A stretch of DNA of 64,000 bases, from assembly GCA_965225715.1 (NCBI GenBank), contig CBDDBK010000002.1:620001-684000 (forward strand). The letters run 5' to 3'. Each line of letters starts with the position of its first letter. Position 1 is the stretch's first letter. Made by a program: the position numbers and the translations under genes. Positions 19,276-29,335 of the stretch are shown piece by piece. The DNA is from CBDDBK01 sp965225715 (lineage in GTDB: Bacteria; Bacteroidota; Bacteroidia; Cytophagales; Flammeovirgaceae). The notes below the pieces were generated by a model that was not told the DNA's origin, did no database searches, and saw nothing but the letters and a program-made list of their open reading frames with translations.

Positions 19276-20115
19276 ATGGCTTCTATAAAAAATATCTTAA
19301 AAGATTTAACTCATCTTGAAGTAAGTACCATAGTAAAAGATCATACTATTGGAGCGCACATGCCTAATAATAATAGGGTTTTATTATTGGATATTGCTGA
19401 TTTGTATCGTTTATTACTAAAAAAATATGACCTAAGTTGTGTAGAACTCCAGCCTTCTAATTTACCTCATTTATACCGTTCAAAATGGCGTTATGGAGGT
19501 GAATATTCTTTTAGGGAAATTAAAATTATGACTGCTAGAGGTATAGAAATTATTGAAAAAAAACTTTTAAAAATAATTTCCGAAGAAGAAAAAAAAGAAC
19601 TTAACAAACACCTTAGTCTGTTAAGTCGTTTGCACCGACAAAGTGCCAATATCATTAATATGTTTAAGGCTAGAAAATCTAATTACATCACTCCAGAAAC
19701 ACAAAATCAAGAAGGCTATGCCAGCCAAGCAAACTTCCAAACAAAACAAGGCACAGATATTTATATCTCTCAAATAGATAGTAAAATATGGAATAATGAC
19801 TTATCAATAACAGATATTCATAGGATTGAAGATCTTGATTTAGACGGAGAAGAATTAAACCTTATTCAAAAAACTTGGAGCCTTGGCACTGAAGAAATAC
19901 TTCTAAAAACGACTATCCAAATAGATGGTGATTTAATGACCTATATGACCAAAGATTTTCTAAACTATGAGCCTAATAAGCAAAAAATCCTCCTTCATAT
20001 CCATAATAACTCTTTACTTTCAGCTACTAAAATGTGGAACAGCCTCTTAATTGCCTTGAAAACATTAGGAACAGACTTAGTTTCTCAAGTTTTTTCAAAA
20101 AAGAAAGCCAAATAA
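19276..20115 (+). CDS. Hypothetical protein (279 residues)
   Basis: I do not recognise a family. There is no signal peptide or membrane segment; it should be cytoplasmic. The N-terminal half is rich in charged helices (EIIEKKLLKIISEEEKKELNKHLSLLSRLHRQ, about 95-127). The middle (150-230) has beta-like acidic stretches (DIYISQIDSKIWNNDLSITDIHRIEDLDLDGEEL). Codon use matches the neighbours and the frame is open over its full length with an ATG start, so it is a real gene. It converges on purA with a 135-bp gap. Confidence 0.65.
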   Translation: MASIKNILKDLTHLEVSTIVKDHTIGAHMPNNNRVLLLDIADLYRLLLKKYDLSCVELQPSNLPHLYRSKWRYGGEYSFREIKIMTARGIEIIEKKLLKIISEEEKKELNKHLSLLSRLHRQSANIINMFKARKSNYITPETQNQEGYASQANFQTKQGTDIYISQIDSKIWNNDLSITDIHRIEDLDLDGEELNLIQKTWSLGTEEILLKTTIQIDGDLMTYMTKDFLNYEPNKQKILLHIHNNSLLSATKMWNSLLIALKTLGTDLVSQVFSKKKAK

Positions 20116-20250
20116 GAATTCATAAAAATAATAATTTTATTTAGTTGATTATCAATTTAATTCAAGTTTAATAACTAAAGACATATAAAATTTATAGAAA
20201 TTTTTACAGTATTATTTTTTTTTTAATATTTTATCATTAGGTCATCATTT

Positions 20251-21513
20251 TTAATTTCTATTTATTATTTCTTCACGATTTGGCCCTATAGAAATAAAAT
20301 TTATAGGCACTTTAACATAATCTTCTATTAATTTTAAATATTCTATAAATTCTTGGGGAAGATTGTTATAATTCAAACCTTTTAAGTCACAATTCCAACC
20401 TTTAATCTGTTTATAAACTGGCTTTTTGACAAGATCTAAATCAAAAGGAACTTGATCTGTAATTTCTCCATTGATAAGTTCATAATGAGTACAAATAGAA
20501 ATTTCTTTAAAAGTGTTTAACACATCAACTTTAGTTATAATTAATTCAGTGACTCCATTTAAAATAACGGCATATTTAAGTAATGGTAAATCCAACCAGC
20601 CACATCGACGCGGTCTACCTGTTGTAGCACCAAATTCATTACCAATAGTTTGCATTTTTTTTCCTTCACTGCCTTGTAATTCTGTCGGAAAAGGACCGCT
20701 ACCAACTCTAGTGATATAGCTTTTAAAAAGTCCTAAGATATTTTTAATATTTTTTGGAGAGGTACCCAAGCCTAATCCTACCGAAGAACTCATTGTGTTA
20801 GAACTTGTTACATATGGATAAGTTCCAAAATCCACATCTAATAAGCTGCCTTGAGCGCCTTCAGCTAATATATTTTTATTCTCTTCAATATATATGTTTA
20901 TAGTGTATTCACTTTCAATAAGATTTAAGGTTTTTATATAGGCAGCCGCATCAAAAAAATCTTGTTCTTGTTTTCTAAATATTTGATTATCATAAATATT
21001 AATGCCCATAAGTTGTTGATGTTGTCTAACAATATTTTCATATTTAGTCATGAATTTTGGAAGTAGTAAATCACCTACTCTTAAACCTTGACGGCTAATT
21101 TTATCGGTATAAGCGGGGCCAATACCCCGTAAAGTAGACCCTATTTTACGATTTCCTTTTTGATTTTCGTAAAATTGATCTAAAAGGCAGTGTGATGGCA
21201 AGACTAAATGGGCTTTTTTAGCTATAAATAAATTGTCTTTGTTCCAACATCCATTAGTTTTTAACTCTTCTATTTCTTTTTTTAAAGAAACCAAATCTAA
21301 GACCATGCCATTTCCAATAATATTTTTGATGTTTTTTCTAAAAATCCCTGAAGGTATTTGGTGTAAAACATATTTCTTGCCTCGGAAATAAAGTGTATGT
21401 CCTGCATTTGGACCACCCTGAAAACGAGCAATAATGTCATATTTTGGTGCTAAATAATCAATAATTTTACCTTTACCTTCATCGCCCCACTGTAATCCTA
21501 ATAATATATCCAT
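20251..21513 (-). CDS. purA: Adenylosuccinate synthetase
   Basis: It condenses IMP and aspartate using GTP, the first committed step to AMP. The 420-residue product has the N-terminal signature LGLQWGDEGKGKIIDYLA with catalytic Asp13 and P-loop-like GDEGKGK, the second motif GGPNAGHTL with the conserved His, GSTLRGIGPAYTDK, ILAEGAQGSLLDVDFGTYPYVTSSN and the C-terminal GRPRRCGWLDLP. All are intact. It lies between an unknown gene and a small ORF and does not form an operon with other purine genes. Confidence 0.97.
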   Translation of the reverse strand: MDILLGLQWGDEGKGKIIDYLAPKYDIIARFQGGPNAGHTLYFRGKKYVLHQIPSGIFRKNIKNIIGNGMVLDLVSLKKEIEELKTNGCWNKDNLFIAKKAHLVLPSHCLLDQFYENQKGNRKIGSTLRGIGPAYTDKISRQGLRVGDLLLPKFMTKYENIVRQHQQLMGINIYDNQIFRKQEQDFFDAAAYIKTLNLIESEYTINIYIEENKNILAEGAQGSLLDVDFGTYPYVTSSNTMSSSVGLGLGTSPKNIKNILGLFKSYITRVGSGPFPTELQGSEGKKMQTIGNEFGATTGRPRRCGWLDLPLLKYAVILNGVTELIITKVDVLNTFKEISICTHYELINGEITDQVPFDLDLVKKPVYKQIKGWNCDLKGLNYNNLPQEFIEYLKLIEDYVKVPINFISIGPNREEIINRN

Positions 21514-21641
21514 TAAATATTAACCTTGAATAATAAAAAAATGTTAATTTAATTTTTTGTAGCTTTAAACTAATTAAGTAGAAGAATTAAATTTAGATAT
21601 TCTTTTTTAATTTTTCTATGTTTTCTAAAAATCATAGTCTA

Positions 21642-21687
21642 ATTTTTTAAATTTATAATGAATCAAATTATAGACTATTCTCAAATT
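21642..21687. repeat. Imperfect ~45-bp inverted repeat upstream of purA
   Basis: atagtctaattt and aaattatagactat are complementary apart from a TA insertion. The palindrome lies between the divergent purA and the small ORF at 21721. It may be a regulatory site or a mobile-element relic. Confidence 0.35.
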
Positions 21688-21720
21688 TAGTGACCTGACT
21701 GACAAAAAATAAAGCAATTC

Positions 21721-21912
21721 ATGAATAAATTGAGTTTTCTCGCTAATATTAAGCATTTTTTTGGAAAAATAATCTTATTTCTTATACTTATAGCTTTAGG
21801 ACAGGGTTTATTTTTTTGTCAAAAAGACATACCTGCTTATAAAAAAAGACAAAAGAAATTTAAAATTAAACCAGGTAAGCCATTGCCTTGTCCTTGCGAT
21901 CATCAACCTTAA
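21721..21912 (+). CDS. Small exported protein with KPGKPLPCPC tail
   Basis: A 63-residue protein with one hydrophobic N-terminal helix (about 15-33, IILFLILIALGQGLFF), then a Cys at 34 and a lysine-rich segment ending KIKPGKPLPCPCDHQP. Small Bacteroidota envelope proteins with a KPGKPLPCP-type tail are familiar, but their function is unknown to me. The motif LFFC is a poor lipobox, so lipidation is uncertain. It lies about 175 bp upstream of nadB on the same strand. Confidence 0.6.
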   Translation: MNKLSFLANIKHFFGKIILFLILIALGQGLFFCQKDIPAYKKRQKKFKIKPGKPLPCPCDHQP

Positions 21913-22086
21913 AAATGGTGTATAATTTGAAAATGAATTAATTTAATAATTTAGGGAAACTTAATTGCAGTAGTTTGAAATATTTTTCTAACTTATTGAT
22001 TACCATTTTATTTTTAATATTTTAATTTAAATAACTCCTAATTATTGAGATGAGTTAATTTAAAAAAGTTTATGATTTGTGGAAGA

Positions 22087-23625
22087 ATGGAAGTAGATTA
22101 TTTGGTAATTGGTTCTGGAGTAGCAGGACTTTCTTATGCTTTACAACTTGCAAAATATGATTTAAGTAAAAAAATTGTTGTGTTAACCAAAGCAACAAAA
22201 GATGAATCTAATACTAAGTATGCTCAAGGTGGAATTGCTGCGGTATTGGATAACCAAAAAGATTCTTTTAAAAGTCATGTTCAAGATACTTTGAAGGCTG
22301 GTGATGGTTTATGTAAAACCAAAGTTGTTGAAATAGTTGTCGAAAAAGGACCGCAGTGTATTAAAGATATGATTAATATGGGTACTAACTTTGATAAAAA
22401 TCAAAAAGGACAACTTGATTTAGTACAAGAAGGAGGACATTCTGCCTATCGTATTGCTCATTACAAAGATATTACAGGTTTTGAAATTTTACGAGTTCTA
22501 TTTAAAGAAATCGCAAACTATCCTAATTTAACCTTGTTGTCTGATTGTTTGGCTATTGATTTGATTGTAAAGGAAAATATTTGCTATGGTTTGTATGTTT
22601 TTGACAATACTCATAAGTCTATATTCAAAATATTGGCTCAAAAGACATTAATGGCTACAGGTGGCCTAGGGCAAATATATGCTTATACTACTAATCCGAC
22701 TATAGCCACAGGAGATGGCATTGCTATGGCAAAAAGGGCTGGTGCTAAGATTACGGGCATGGAATTTATTCAATTTCATCCAACAGTATTATATAGTACT
22801 CAAAAACAGACTGTTGCTTTTCTTATTTCCGAAGCAGTACGAGGACATAACGCTATTTTGAGAAATCATGAAGGCGAAGCCTTTATGCATCGATATGATG
22901 AACGCAAAGAATTAGCTTCTCGAGATATTGTTGCTCGTGCTATCAACAACGAAATGAGAAAACATAAAACTTCTCATGTTTTGTTAGATTGTAAACATTT
23001 GGAAATCAAAGATTTTATAAGTCATTTTCCCAATATTTATGAAAAATGTTTATTATTAGGTATTAATATTCAAAAAGATTATATTCCTGTAGCACCTGCT
23101 GCCCATTATCTCTGTGGAGGAATAGAAGTTAATACCAATGGACAAACATCTATTAAAAATATGTATGCCTGTGGAGAGTGTGCTTATACCGGTTTGCACG
23201 GGGCTAATCGTTTGGCTTCAAATTCTTTATTGGAAGCGGTTGTTTTTGCAAATAATTGTTTTGAACATACTGTAAAAAATACAGCTGATAAACCCTTACC
23301 CATAAATTATGAAAATAGCAAAAAATATGTTTATGTAGAAACTGAAGGAAACTTAGAAGAAATTAAAAGTTTAAAAATGCAAATTCAGGAACTTATGACT
23401 TCTAAAATCGCAGTAGTTCGAAATACAAAAGATCTAAAAAAATCTTTAGATCAACTTGAGAAAATAAAAAAAAAGATCCAAAAAAACTACGATTTTTATG
23501 CGGTTCATCCCAAACTTAATGAATTAAAAAATATACTTACCACATCTATCTTAGTTGTAGAACACTCCATCAAAAGAAAAATCAATAAAGGCAGTTTTTA
23601 TAATGAAGATTTTGAAAAAAAATAG
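22087..23625 (+). CDS. nadB: L-aspartate oxidase
   Basis: It oxidises aspartate to iminoaspartate for de novo NAD synthesis (with NadA and NadC). The FAD-binding motif VIGSGVAGLSYALQLA begins at residue 7. Further family motifs are TKYAQGGIAAVLD, EGGHSAYRIAHYKDITG, MEFIQFHPT, ASRDIVARAI and GLHGANRLASNSLLEAVVFA. I prefer the ATG at 22087 (MEVDYLVIG, 512 residues) because it places the Rossmann strand at the N-terminus; an ATG at 22072 adds five residues. nadA and nadC are not adjacent. Confidence 0.95.
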   Translation: MEVDYLVIGSGVAGLSYALQLAKYDLSKKIVVLTKATKDESNTKYAQGGIAAVLDNQKDSFKSHVQDTLKAGDGLCKTKVVEIVVEKGPQCIKDMINMGTNFDKNQKGQLDLVQEGGHSAYRIAHYKDITGFEILRVLFKEIANYPNLTLLSDCLAIDLIVKENICYGLYVFDNTHKSIFKILAQKTLMATGGLGQIYAYTTNPTIATGDGIAMAKRAGAKITGMEFIQFHPTVLYSTQKQTVAFLISEAVRGHNAILRNHEGEAFMHRYDERKELASRDIVARAINNEMRKHKTSHVLLDCKHLEIKDFISHFPNIYEKCLLLGINIQKDYIPVAPAAHYLCGGIEVNTNGQTSIKNMYACGECAYTGLHGANRLASNSLLEAVVFANNCFEHTVKNTADKPLPINYENSKKYVYVETEGNLEEIKSLKMQIQELMTSKIAVVRNTKDLKKSLDQLEKIKKKIQKNYDFYAVHPKLNELKNILTTSILVVEHSIKRKINKGSFYNEDFEKK

Positions 23626-23630
23626 AAGAA

Positions 23631-23678
23631 TATTAGGACTTATATTAAAAAATCTTTTTTTCAAGTGACGCAACTATA
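23631..23678 (-). repeat. TATAGTC-type element fragment between nadB and the lipoprotein gene
   Basis: On the minus strand it reads TATAGTTGCGTCACTTGAA followed by AAAAAGATTTTTT, the left half of the ~90-bp element. The other half is missing or overwritten at the nadB end. Confidence 0.4.
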
Positions 23679-23720
23679 AATTACAAACCTTTTAAAAATA
23701 AGATTTTAGTTCTCAAATTT

Positions 23721-24974
23721 TTAATTACTTATCAAACCTTGTGAATTAGTTTTGATAAGGCTACCCATAAAAGTTGTTCCTAAAACTAAACTACCGCCTA
23801 TAATATATTCCTCACGGCTATTTTGAAATATCGTCAAAGCACTTTGCCGCTCTCCACCCAAATTAACTTTCCAATCTTCATTAAATTGTTTGTCATATTT
23901 GGTAAGCCTGACAAGTTTACTATTTAAAATAAGATTTCTAATATCAAAAGTTTGTTCGATAGAAAATATAAAATTAGATTCTATATCAAGAGCTATAACA
24001 ATTAAACCCCCATCTTCAGTAGTATTAATACCTGTAGCTAATACATTATTTTCATTTGGGTAAATGGTAGTTTTAAAGTTCACAGTTCCCCTTTCATCAA
24101 GCTGTATTAATTGAGATTTAAACGTATTGTCTACTATTTTTGTATAAACTATATTGATAAAACCATTATTATCTATAGTTATAGAAGTTTGTCTAGCAAG
24201 TGCTTGACTATCTATATTAAAGTTATTTCTAATATTACCATCTGAATTAATAATCGTCAAATTTAGATTGCTTTCAAACTGGTTGGCAGTAAGATTAAAG
24301 TTTTTAATGGCAAAGCTGGTAAAGCCAAAATCCCCGCTTGACAAAGAAAAAATATGGCTTGCTAAGTTTGAAACAGCATTTCTAATACCATATTCTCTTT
24401 GCCATAAAATAGTCCCTTCAGCATTTATACGCATTATAAGTATAGACGAACTTTGTTCTGATAATGCTCTATTTATTAATAGTATTAAACCATTATCACT
24501 ACTAGATGTTAAGCCTATAGCAATATCATTAACATTAGGTGATTCATAAGTATATGTTTGAAGAATATCAAGCTGAGCATTAAAAAAAGAGACCCAAATA
24601 TCAGAAAATTGACCGTTTAGAGTTGTGCCTACACCTGCAAAATTTCCAGATAGAGGGACCACAGCTTTTAGTTCTGTTGATTTATTATTAATATTAAATA
24701 CTTTCTGCCCAATCTGATTACCTGATTCATCAACTGAAATAATTATAGCATTTGCTCTATTTGAGTTTGAAGTAGTAATTATGTTATTGCTATCAAAAGA
24801 TAAAGTTGAACCTATTGCTAAATATCCTCCATTTGGGTTTTCTATGGCTTCGTAGATAAAATCATCTTGGCTTTGTCCAAATATTTTAAAAAAAGACTGC
24901 TCTTTTCCAAATTTAATATCTTCATAACATCCTGTTATTCCAATTATTAAAAATAAATATACATTATATTTCAT
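23721..24974 (-). CDS. Lipoprotein with beta-propeller-like repeats
   Basis: A 417-residue exported lipoprotein; the signal MKYNVYLFLIIGITGC ends in ITGC, a good lipobox with Cys16. The mature part has repeated strands built around GGYLAIGSTL, GLILLINRA, EDGGLIVIALDIES and EEYIIGGSLVLG, typical of secreted propeller proteins with weak sequence similarity. It follows the upstream barrel gene by 2 bp, so the two are co-transcribed and probably work together at the outer membrane (inference). The ligand is unknown. Confidence 0.75.
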   Translation of the reverse strand: MKYNVYLFLIIGITGCYEDIKFGKEQSFFKIFGQSQDDFIYEAIENPNGGYLAIGSTLSFDSNNIITTSNSNRANAIIISVDESGNQIGQKVFNINNKSTELKAVVPLSGNFAGVGTTLNGQFSDIWVSFFNAQLDILQTYTYESPNVNDIAIGLTSSSDNGLILLINRALSEQSSSILIMRINAEGTILWQREYGIRNAVSNLASHIFSLSSGDFGFTSFAIKNFNLTANQFESNLNLTIINSDGNIRNNFNIDSQALARQTSITIDNNGFINIVYTKIVDNTFKSQLIQLDERGTVNFKTTIYPNENNVLATGINTTEDGGLIVIALDIESNFIFSIEQTFDIRNLILNSKLVRLTKYDKQFNEDWKVNLGGERQSALTIFQNSREEYIIGGSLVLGTTFMGSLIKTNSQGLISN

Positions 24975-24976
24975 AA

Positions 24977-26113
24977 CTATTTTACTTTTTTTAATTTAGG
25001 ATTATAAAATAAATAGGTATAACGAAAAGATATTTGGAATTGGTTAAGTAAAAAATCATCATCTACATGTCCATACACATAAAGTAAATCTTGCAATTCA
25101 TCTGCTCTAAAATACCGTCTATTAGGTCGGACAACATTATTTAAGCCAAACTTATAATTTATTATAAATTGTAAATACGATTTTTTCAATTTATAATTTA
25201 TACCCAAACGTACTATTCCTTCATAATTCCAAGACTTTCTCTGCATAAGGTTATCAAAATTTCGAAGGTTAAGAGATGATACTGTATTGTCTAAAAAAGT
25301 GCGCTGAACATCTAAGAGACTACTGCTTATAAGAAAATAAACTCCTCCTCCAAGACCAGCTGTAAAATTTAGTTTAGAATATTTTGTTCCTGCTTTAAAT
25401 GGGTTAAAATAATAATTCCATAATAATGGCAAATCAAGAGTTTGGAAATTACTTCTATAAACTAAAGTTGAAAAACCAGTTTGTTCGTTAAAATTAAAAA
25501 TATCTTGACTTACAGAAAAACCTCTTTGATTGTAATGAGGTTCAAAATTAAGACTGGATTTTCCTTTAGAAAGCCATAGATAAAAAGCTAAGCCCCCACC
25601 TAAACCATTTAAACTACCGGAATAATTAGGTTCATTAATATCATTACCAATAGCATAAGAAGATAGTAAAACAGAAGAAGTATAGCTAAGATTATAAAAA
25701 ATAGATAGCCCAAAAATAGGATAAGTTCGAAATTCTAAATATAATCTTCTAAATTCAATAGGATCTTGAGATGCTAATTTATATTCAGGATTATTGTTTA
25801 AAAAAATCTTCATATAAATTCTGGCTCGATCAAAATTATCTATGTATATATAGTTGAGGACTAATAATTTTAAAATTTTAACTTTTATTTGAAAATCTAA
25901 AGTCTTTAATTGACTGCAAGCCTCTATATTTTCAATAGACTCTTGAAAAAGTCCATTTTTATATAAAGATTTGGATTCTTCGTAAAGCTGGCTACATTGG
26001 GTATTATTATTTTGTTCCTGAATCTGATAAGCCTGAAGTTTTGGGCATAACAATAAAAAGAAAAAAAGAATAACAAATAAATCATTAATATATAGGAAAG
26101 CTATAAATTTCAT
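24977..26113 (-). CDS. Outer-membrane beta-barrel protein with N-terminal TPR-like segment
   Basis: The start at 26113 (MKFIAFLYIN, 378 residues) gives a normal signal peptide; 10 codons upstream is an alternative start. After the signal comes a helical TPR-like part (CSQLYEESKSLYKNGLFQESIENIEACSQL; then NPEYKLASQDPIEFRRLYLEFR, about 35-130). The rest is a porin-like barrel of the PorT/outer-membrane-beta-barrel type with alternating strands (LGGGVYFLISSSLL, LQFIINYKFGLNNV) ending near FRYTYLFYN. It is first in a two-gene unit with the propeller lipoprotein. Confidence 0.75.
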   Translation of the reverse strand: MKFIAFLYINDLFVILFFFLLLCPKLQAYQIQEQNNNTQCSQLYEESKSLYKNGLFQESIENIEACSQLKTLDFQIKVKILKLLVLNYIYIDNFDRARIYMKIFLNNNPEYKLASQDPIEFRRLYLEFRTYPIFGLSIFYNLSYTSSVLLSSYAIGNDINEPNYSGSLNGLGGGLAFYLWLSKGKSSLNFEPHYNQRGFSVSQDIFNFNEQTGFSTLVYRSNFQTLDLPLLWNYYFNPFKAGTKYSKLNFTAGLGGGVYFLISSSLLDVQRTFLDNTVSSLNLRNFDNLMQRKSWNYEGIVRLGINYKLKKSYLQFIINYKFGLNNVVRPNRRYFRADELQDLLYVYGHVDDDFLLNQFQISFRYTYLFYNPKLKKVK

Positions 26114-26189
26114 TTTCAATAAATTAAGTTGATACTTTACCAATAATAAAACGTAATAAAAAAAATAGTATAAACTGATATCATTATTG

Positions 26190-26403
26190 TTCCCCCTTGG
26201 TTTTACAACAATAACATTTTCAGAAATTGATTGCGAGGTCTGTCCCTATTTCCTAATTTGTTGAGTCTATAGAACAAATTATAGGGCGAAAAGTTAAGAA
26301 TTTCAACGCTATACAAATTTTTAAAAAAACAGAAAACCCTTATAAAGCTAATAATAAAAAAGTTTGGAATCATTTACAAGGCGATAACAAAATTAAACGT
26401 TAG
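26190..26403 (+). pseudogene. Possible IS1182-type transposase remnant
   Basis: In one frame near 26208-26262 the translation reads FSEIDCEVCPYFLIC, resembling the CxxCP zinc-ribbon-like segment of IS1182 transposases. After a one-base shift, the next frame reads SIEQIIGRKV and continues to GDNKIKR and a stop at 26403, where IS1182 enzymes have a conserved FG-IK motif. The base composition is less AT-rich than the flanks. The match is short and judged by eye. Confidence 0.35.
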
Positions 26404-26474
26404 GGGAAGAGTACTCCATGAAGTTAGGCTATAGGGCAAGTCAAAAAGGATAGCTGAGCGCGTAAAACATATGT

Positions 26475-26566
26475 TATAGTCATCTCAAATAGAAAAATAA
26501 TTTTTTAAATCTAAGTGATTGACAATGAGGAAATAGTCTTTCCTCATTTTTAATAGCAAGGCTATA
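26475..26566 (+). repeat. TATAGTC-type element (full copy) downstream of yidC
   Basis: A 92-bp copy beginning TATAGTCATCTCAAATAGAA and ending AATAGCAAGGCTATA. It lies 20 bp beyond the yidC stop. Confidence 0.68.
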
Positions 26567-26585
26567 AACTTTATAAAAAAACGCT

Positions 26586-28421
26586 TTATTTATTTTTTTT
26601 CTTATGTTGTTTTTGTACCCTTTTTGTTTCTTCTTGTTCTTGGAGCATTTTTTGAAGCCTACTTTGCCATTTTCCTTTTTTACCACTAGGGTTTTTATCT
26701 TTATAACTATCTAATTTTTCTCTAATTTTATCTTCATCAACTATTCTACGAATGAATAATTGTTGGGCAATAGTTATCATATTAGAAACAAAATAGTAGT
26801 AAGTTAAACCTGCTGAAAAAGTATTAAAAACAAATAGCATAATAACCGGAAATATATACCCCATATTTTTCATGAAAGCAGGTCCTGAAGTATTCATCGG
26901 AGTCATTTGGTTGTTGTAATAAGTATATACTAATTGAGATATAGTAAATAAAAGCGTGAAGAGACTTACCGTCATTCCATAGCCTGGAATATCAAAAGGT
27001 AAAGTAGCAATACTATCAAAAGTGGATAAATCATCTGCCCATAAAAAACTTTTTTGACGCAATTGAATAGCATTAGGAAAAAAATTAAACAAGGCTAAAA
27101 AAATAGGTGCTTGAGCTAAAACAGGAATACAACCACTTAAAGGATTTACTCCAAATTTGGAATAAATTTTCATTTGTTCCTTCTGAATCTTTTGAGTATC
27201 CTTACCATATTTTGCTTTTAAAGCATCTAATTCTGGCTTTAAAACCCGAGTTTTAGCCATACTTTTATAAGACTGGTAAGTTAATGGGAAAAGAATGCTT
27301 TTGACTATAAAAACTAGAATTAAAATTATTAACCCATAATTATCAAAGAATTTTTCCAAGAAACTAAAAATAGGCATTATTAAGTAAAGACTTATAGGCT
27401 CAAAAATTACCCAACCAAGTTCTACATTTTTTTCGTAGTCTTTAGCAATTTTTTTACAAACATAATATTGGTTTGGTCCAAAGTAAAAATTAAGCCCTTT
27501 TTCTGGTTCTAATACTGTGGTAGAAATTTCAGCTTCTTTAACAATATCTTTTATATTATTATTTTGAAGCTTAAGAACAGTATTTTCAAGTTTACCTTCA
27601 GGTAAAATTCCTGTATTAAAAAACTTTTGTTTTACAGATAACCATTGTAAATCTGCACCTAATGTTTTTTCGTCATTTGCAGTTTTACTCAAATAATCAA
27701 AGCCATCTTCTGTTAAATAATAATTAATTGTGGTATTGGGTGCCAATTGCTTAGAAGTTTTTTCTAATTGTTTAATTTTTTGTTTCCAAGATAAATAGAT
27801 AGCTTTATCTTTTATGAGACTCTCCAAACCAGATATTTCTAACTTATATGAGACTTTAAAACCTTTTTCTTCTAAACTATAGGTACGCTTAATATAAGCT
27901 TGAGTAGAATCATCTGTTAAAATAAAGATTACCTTATTGGATTTTTTTTCAACTTCATAATAAAGTGTATTTAAGTCTACTTGCCCATATTTCAACGTTT
28001 CAACAAACTCTTGGGTTTGTAAAGATGATTTATCTAATAATACTAAAGGTTCTTTTTTATGGGTAATAAATTTTTTTAATAAAACTCGATTAATAGAACC
28101 TCCGAGCGTGTTAAAAGTAATTTGAAGATCTTTATTTTCTAAAATGACAGAATCACCAAGCGCATCAGAAGAAATTTGAAATATATCTCGTTTTATTTGT
28201 TCTTTTTGAGCAGTAGAATCTATAGCTTCTTTAAGGGTTTTTACTACAACTTCGGAGCTAATTTCAGATTTTTGAGAATCAAAACTATCTGTTTGGGTAA
28301 TAGTATCCTGATTAATGATTTGAGTGGCTTCAATTGTCTTAGGATCAGGTGAAAAAAAATAAACATAACCCGCAAAAATAGCTACTAATAAAATAATACC
28401 TGTAAGTTGATTCTTATCCAT
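26586..28421 (-). CDS. yidC: Membrane protein insertase YidC
   Basis: It inserts proteins into the inner membrane, alone or with SecYEG. The 611-residue product has the Gram-negative layout: an N-terminal helix (LTGIILLVAIFAGYVYFF), a large periplasmic beta-domain (about 80-330), then the conserved five-helix core (YGLIILILVFIVKSILFPLTYQSYKSMAKTR, NPLSGCIPVLAQAPIFLALFNFFPNAI, TYYYFVSNMITIAQQ). The C-terminus is a lysine-rich tail (KQHKKKNK) that can contact ribosomes. It follows atpF on the same strand after 195 bp; YidC inserts F0 subunits, but the pairing may be chance. Confidence 0.97.
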   Translation of the reverse strand: MDKNQLTGIILLVAIFAGYVYFFSPDPKTIEATQIINQDTITQTDSFDSQKSEISSEVVVKTLKEAIDSTAQKEQIKRDIFQISSDALGDSVILENKDLQITFNTLGGSINRVLLKKFITHKKEPLVLLDKSSLQTQEFVETLKYGQVDLNTLYYEVEKKSNKVIFILTDDSTQAYIKRTYSLEEKGFKVSYKLEISGLESLIKDKAIYLSWKQKIKQLEKTSKQLAPNTTINYYLTEDGFDYLSKTANDEKTLGADLQWLSVKQKFFNTGILPEGKLENTVLKLQNNNIKDIVKEAEISTTVLEPEKGLNFYFGPNQYYVCKKIAKDYEKNVELGWVIFEPISLYLIMPIFSFLEKFFDNYGLIILILVFIVKSILFPLTYQSYKSMAKTRVLKPELDALKAKYGKDTQKIQKEQMKIYSKFGVNPLSGCIPVLAQAPIFLALFNFFPNAIQLRQKSFLWADDLSTFDSIATLPFDIPGYGMTVSLFTLLFTISQLVYTYYNNQMTPMNTSGPAFMKNMGYIFPVIMLFVFNTFSAGLTYYYFVSNMITIAQQLFIRRIVDEDKIREKLDSYKDKNPSGKKGKWQSRLQKMLQEQEETKRVQKQHKKKNK

Positions 28422-28616
28422 TTAATTAGTTTATAAATTGAAATTTTAGTTTCAAAATTATAGTTTGAATATATTAAAAGATGCAAAGATAACAATAAAT
28501 GAATAATGAATTTGAAATATATTTTTTATAGGTACCTTTTTTTACCTATTAAAAATATGGTATTTAATTTTTCCAAATTTTTAAAAGTTTTTGCAATAAA
28601 ATAATTCGAATTCAAA

Positions 28617-29117
28617 TTATACTGAATTTAAATTATAACTTTTAATATAATCATTAACCAAAGCTTTTTGAGTTTCATCTTGACTAAGTTGATTTTTTAA
28701 GATTTTTTCAGCAATTTCTAAAGATAAAATCGCGACTTGAGATTTAATATCTTTTATAGCCGATTTTTTTTCATTCTCTATGGCATTCAAAGCTTCTTCC
28801 ATCATATTATCTTGTTGGGTTTTGGTTTCATGTTTAGCTTTATTAATCATTGCATTAGCAACTTCTTTAGCATCTTTCAAAATTTGTTCTCTCTTTTGTC
28901 TGGATTCTTTTTCCATTCTTGTTATTCTTTCTTGCAATTGACCAACTTCTTGACGAGCCATTTTAGCTTCTTTTAGGCTTTCATTAATTTGATTTTCTCT
29001 ATTTTTAAGCGCTTTGGCAATAGGTTTAAAAGCTGTTTTACTTAAAATGAATAATACTATCAAAAATAAAATAGCAGTCCAAAAAATCAAACCGAAACCA
29101 GGTGTTATTATTTCCAT
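28617..29117 (-). CDS. atpF: ATP synthase F0 subunit b
   Basis: The peripheral-stalk subunit b of the F1F0 ATP synthase. The 166-residue protein has one N-terminal helix (FGLIFWTAILFLIVLFIL) and a long amphipathic dimerising helix (LKNRENQINESLKEAKMARQEV to AEKIL), the standard arrangement. No atpE, atpB, atpH, atpA or atpG is adjacent; an isolated atpF is unusual, since it normally sits in the atp operon between atpE and atpH. Confidence 0.95.
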   Translation of the reverse strand: MEIITPGFGLIFWTAILFLIVLFILSKTAFKPIAKALKNRENQINESLKEAKMARQEVGQLQERITRMEKESRQKREQILKDAKEVANAMINKAKHETKTQQDNMMEEALNAIENEKKSAIKDIKSQVAILSLEIAEKILKNQLSQDETQKALVNDYIKSYNLNSV

Positions 29118-29335
29118 GAGTTAAACTAAAATTAAATTTTTCAACAATAAAAATGAACAGGTAATTAAATTATTATAATGATTAAGTTCTAATACTTATT
29201 AGAATATAAATATAGCCCTAAGTATTAATTTAAAAAAAACTCAAATATAGTAGGTTTTTTTTTGTGTTTTAATTTACTTTACATCAGAATTTTAATCTAT
29301 CCAAATATTTTTTATCTAAATATAATTAACCTAAC

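Noticed and set aside
26480..26686. Lys-rich minus-strand frame near the yidC end
   Set aside because: It overlaps the yidC 3' end and a repeat element; composition is that of a shadow frame.
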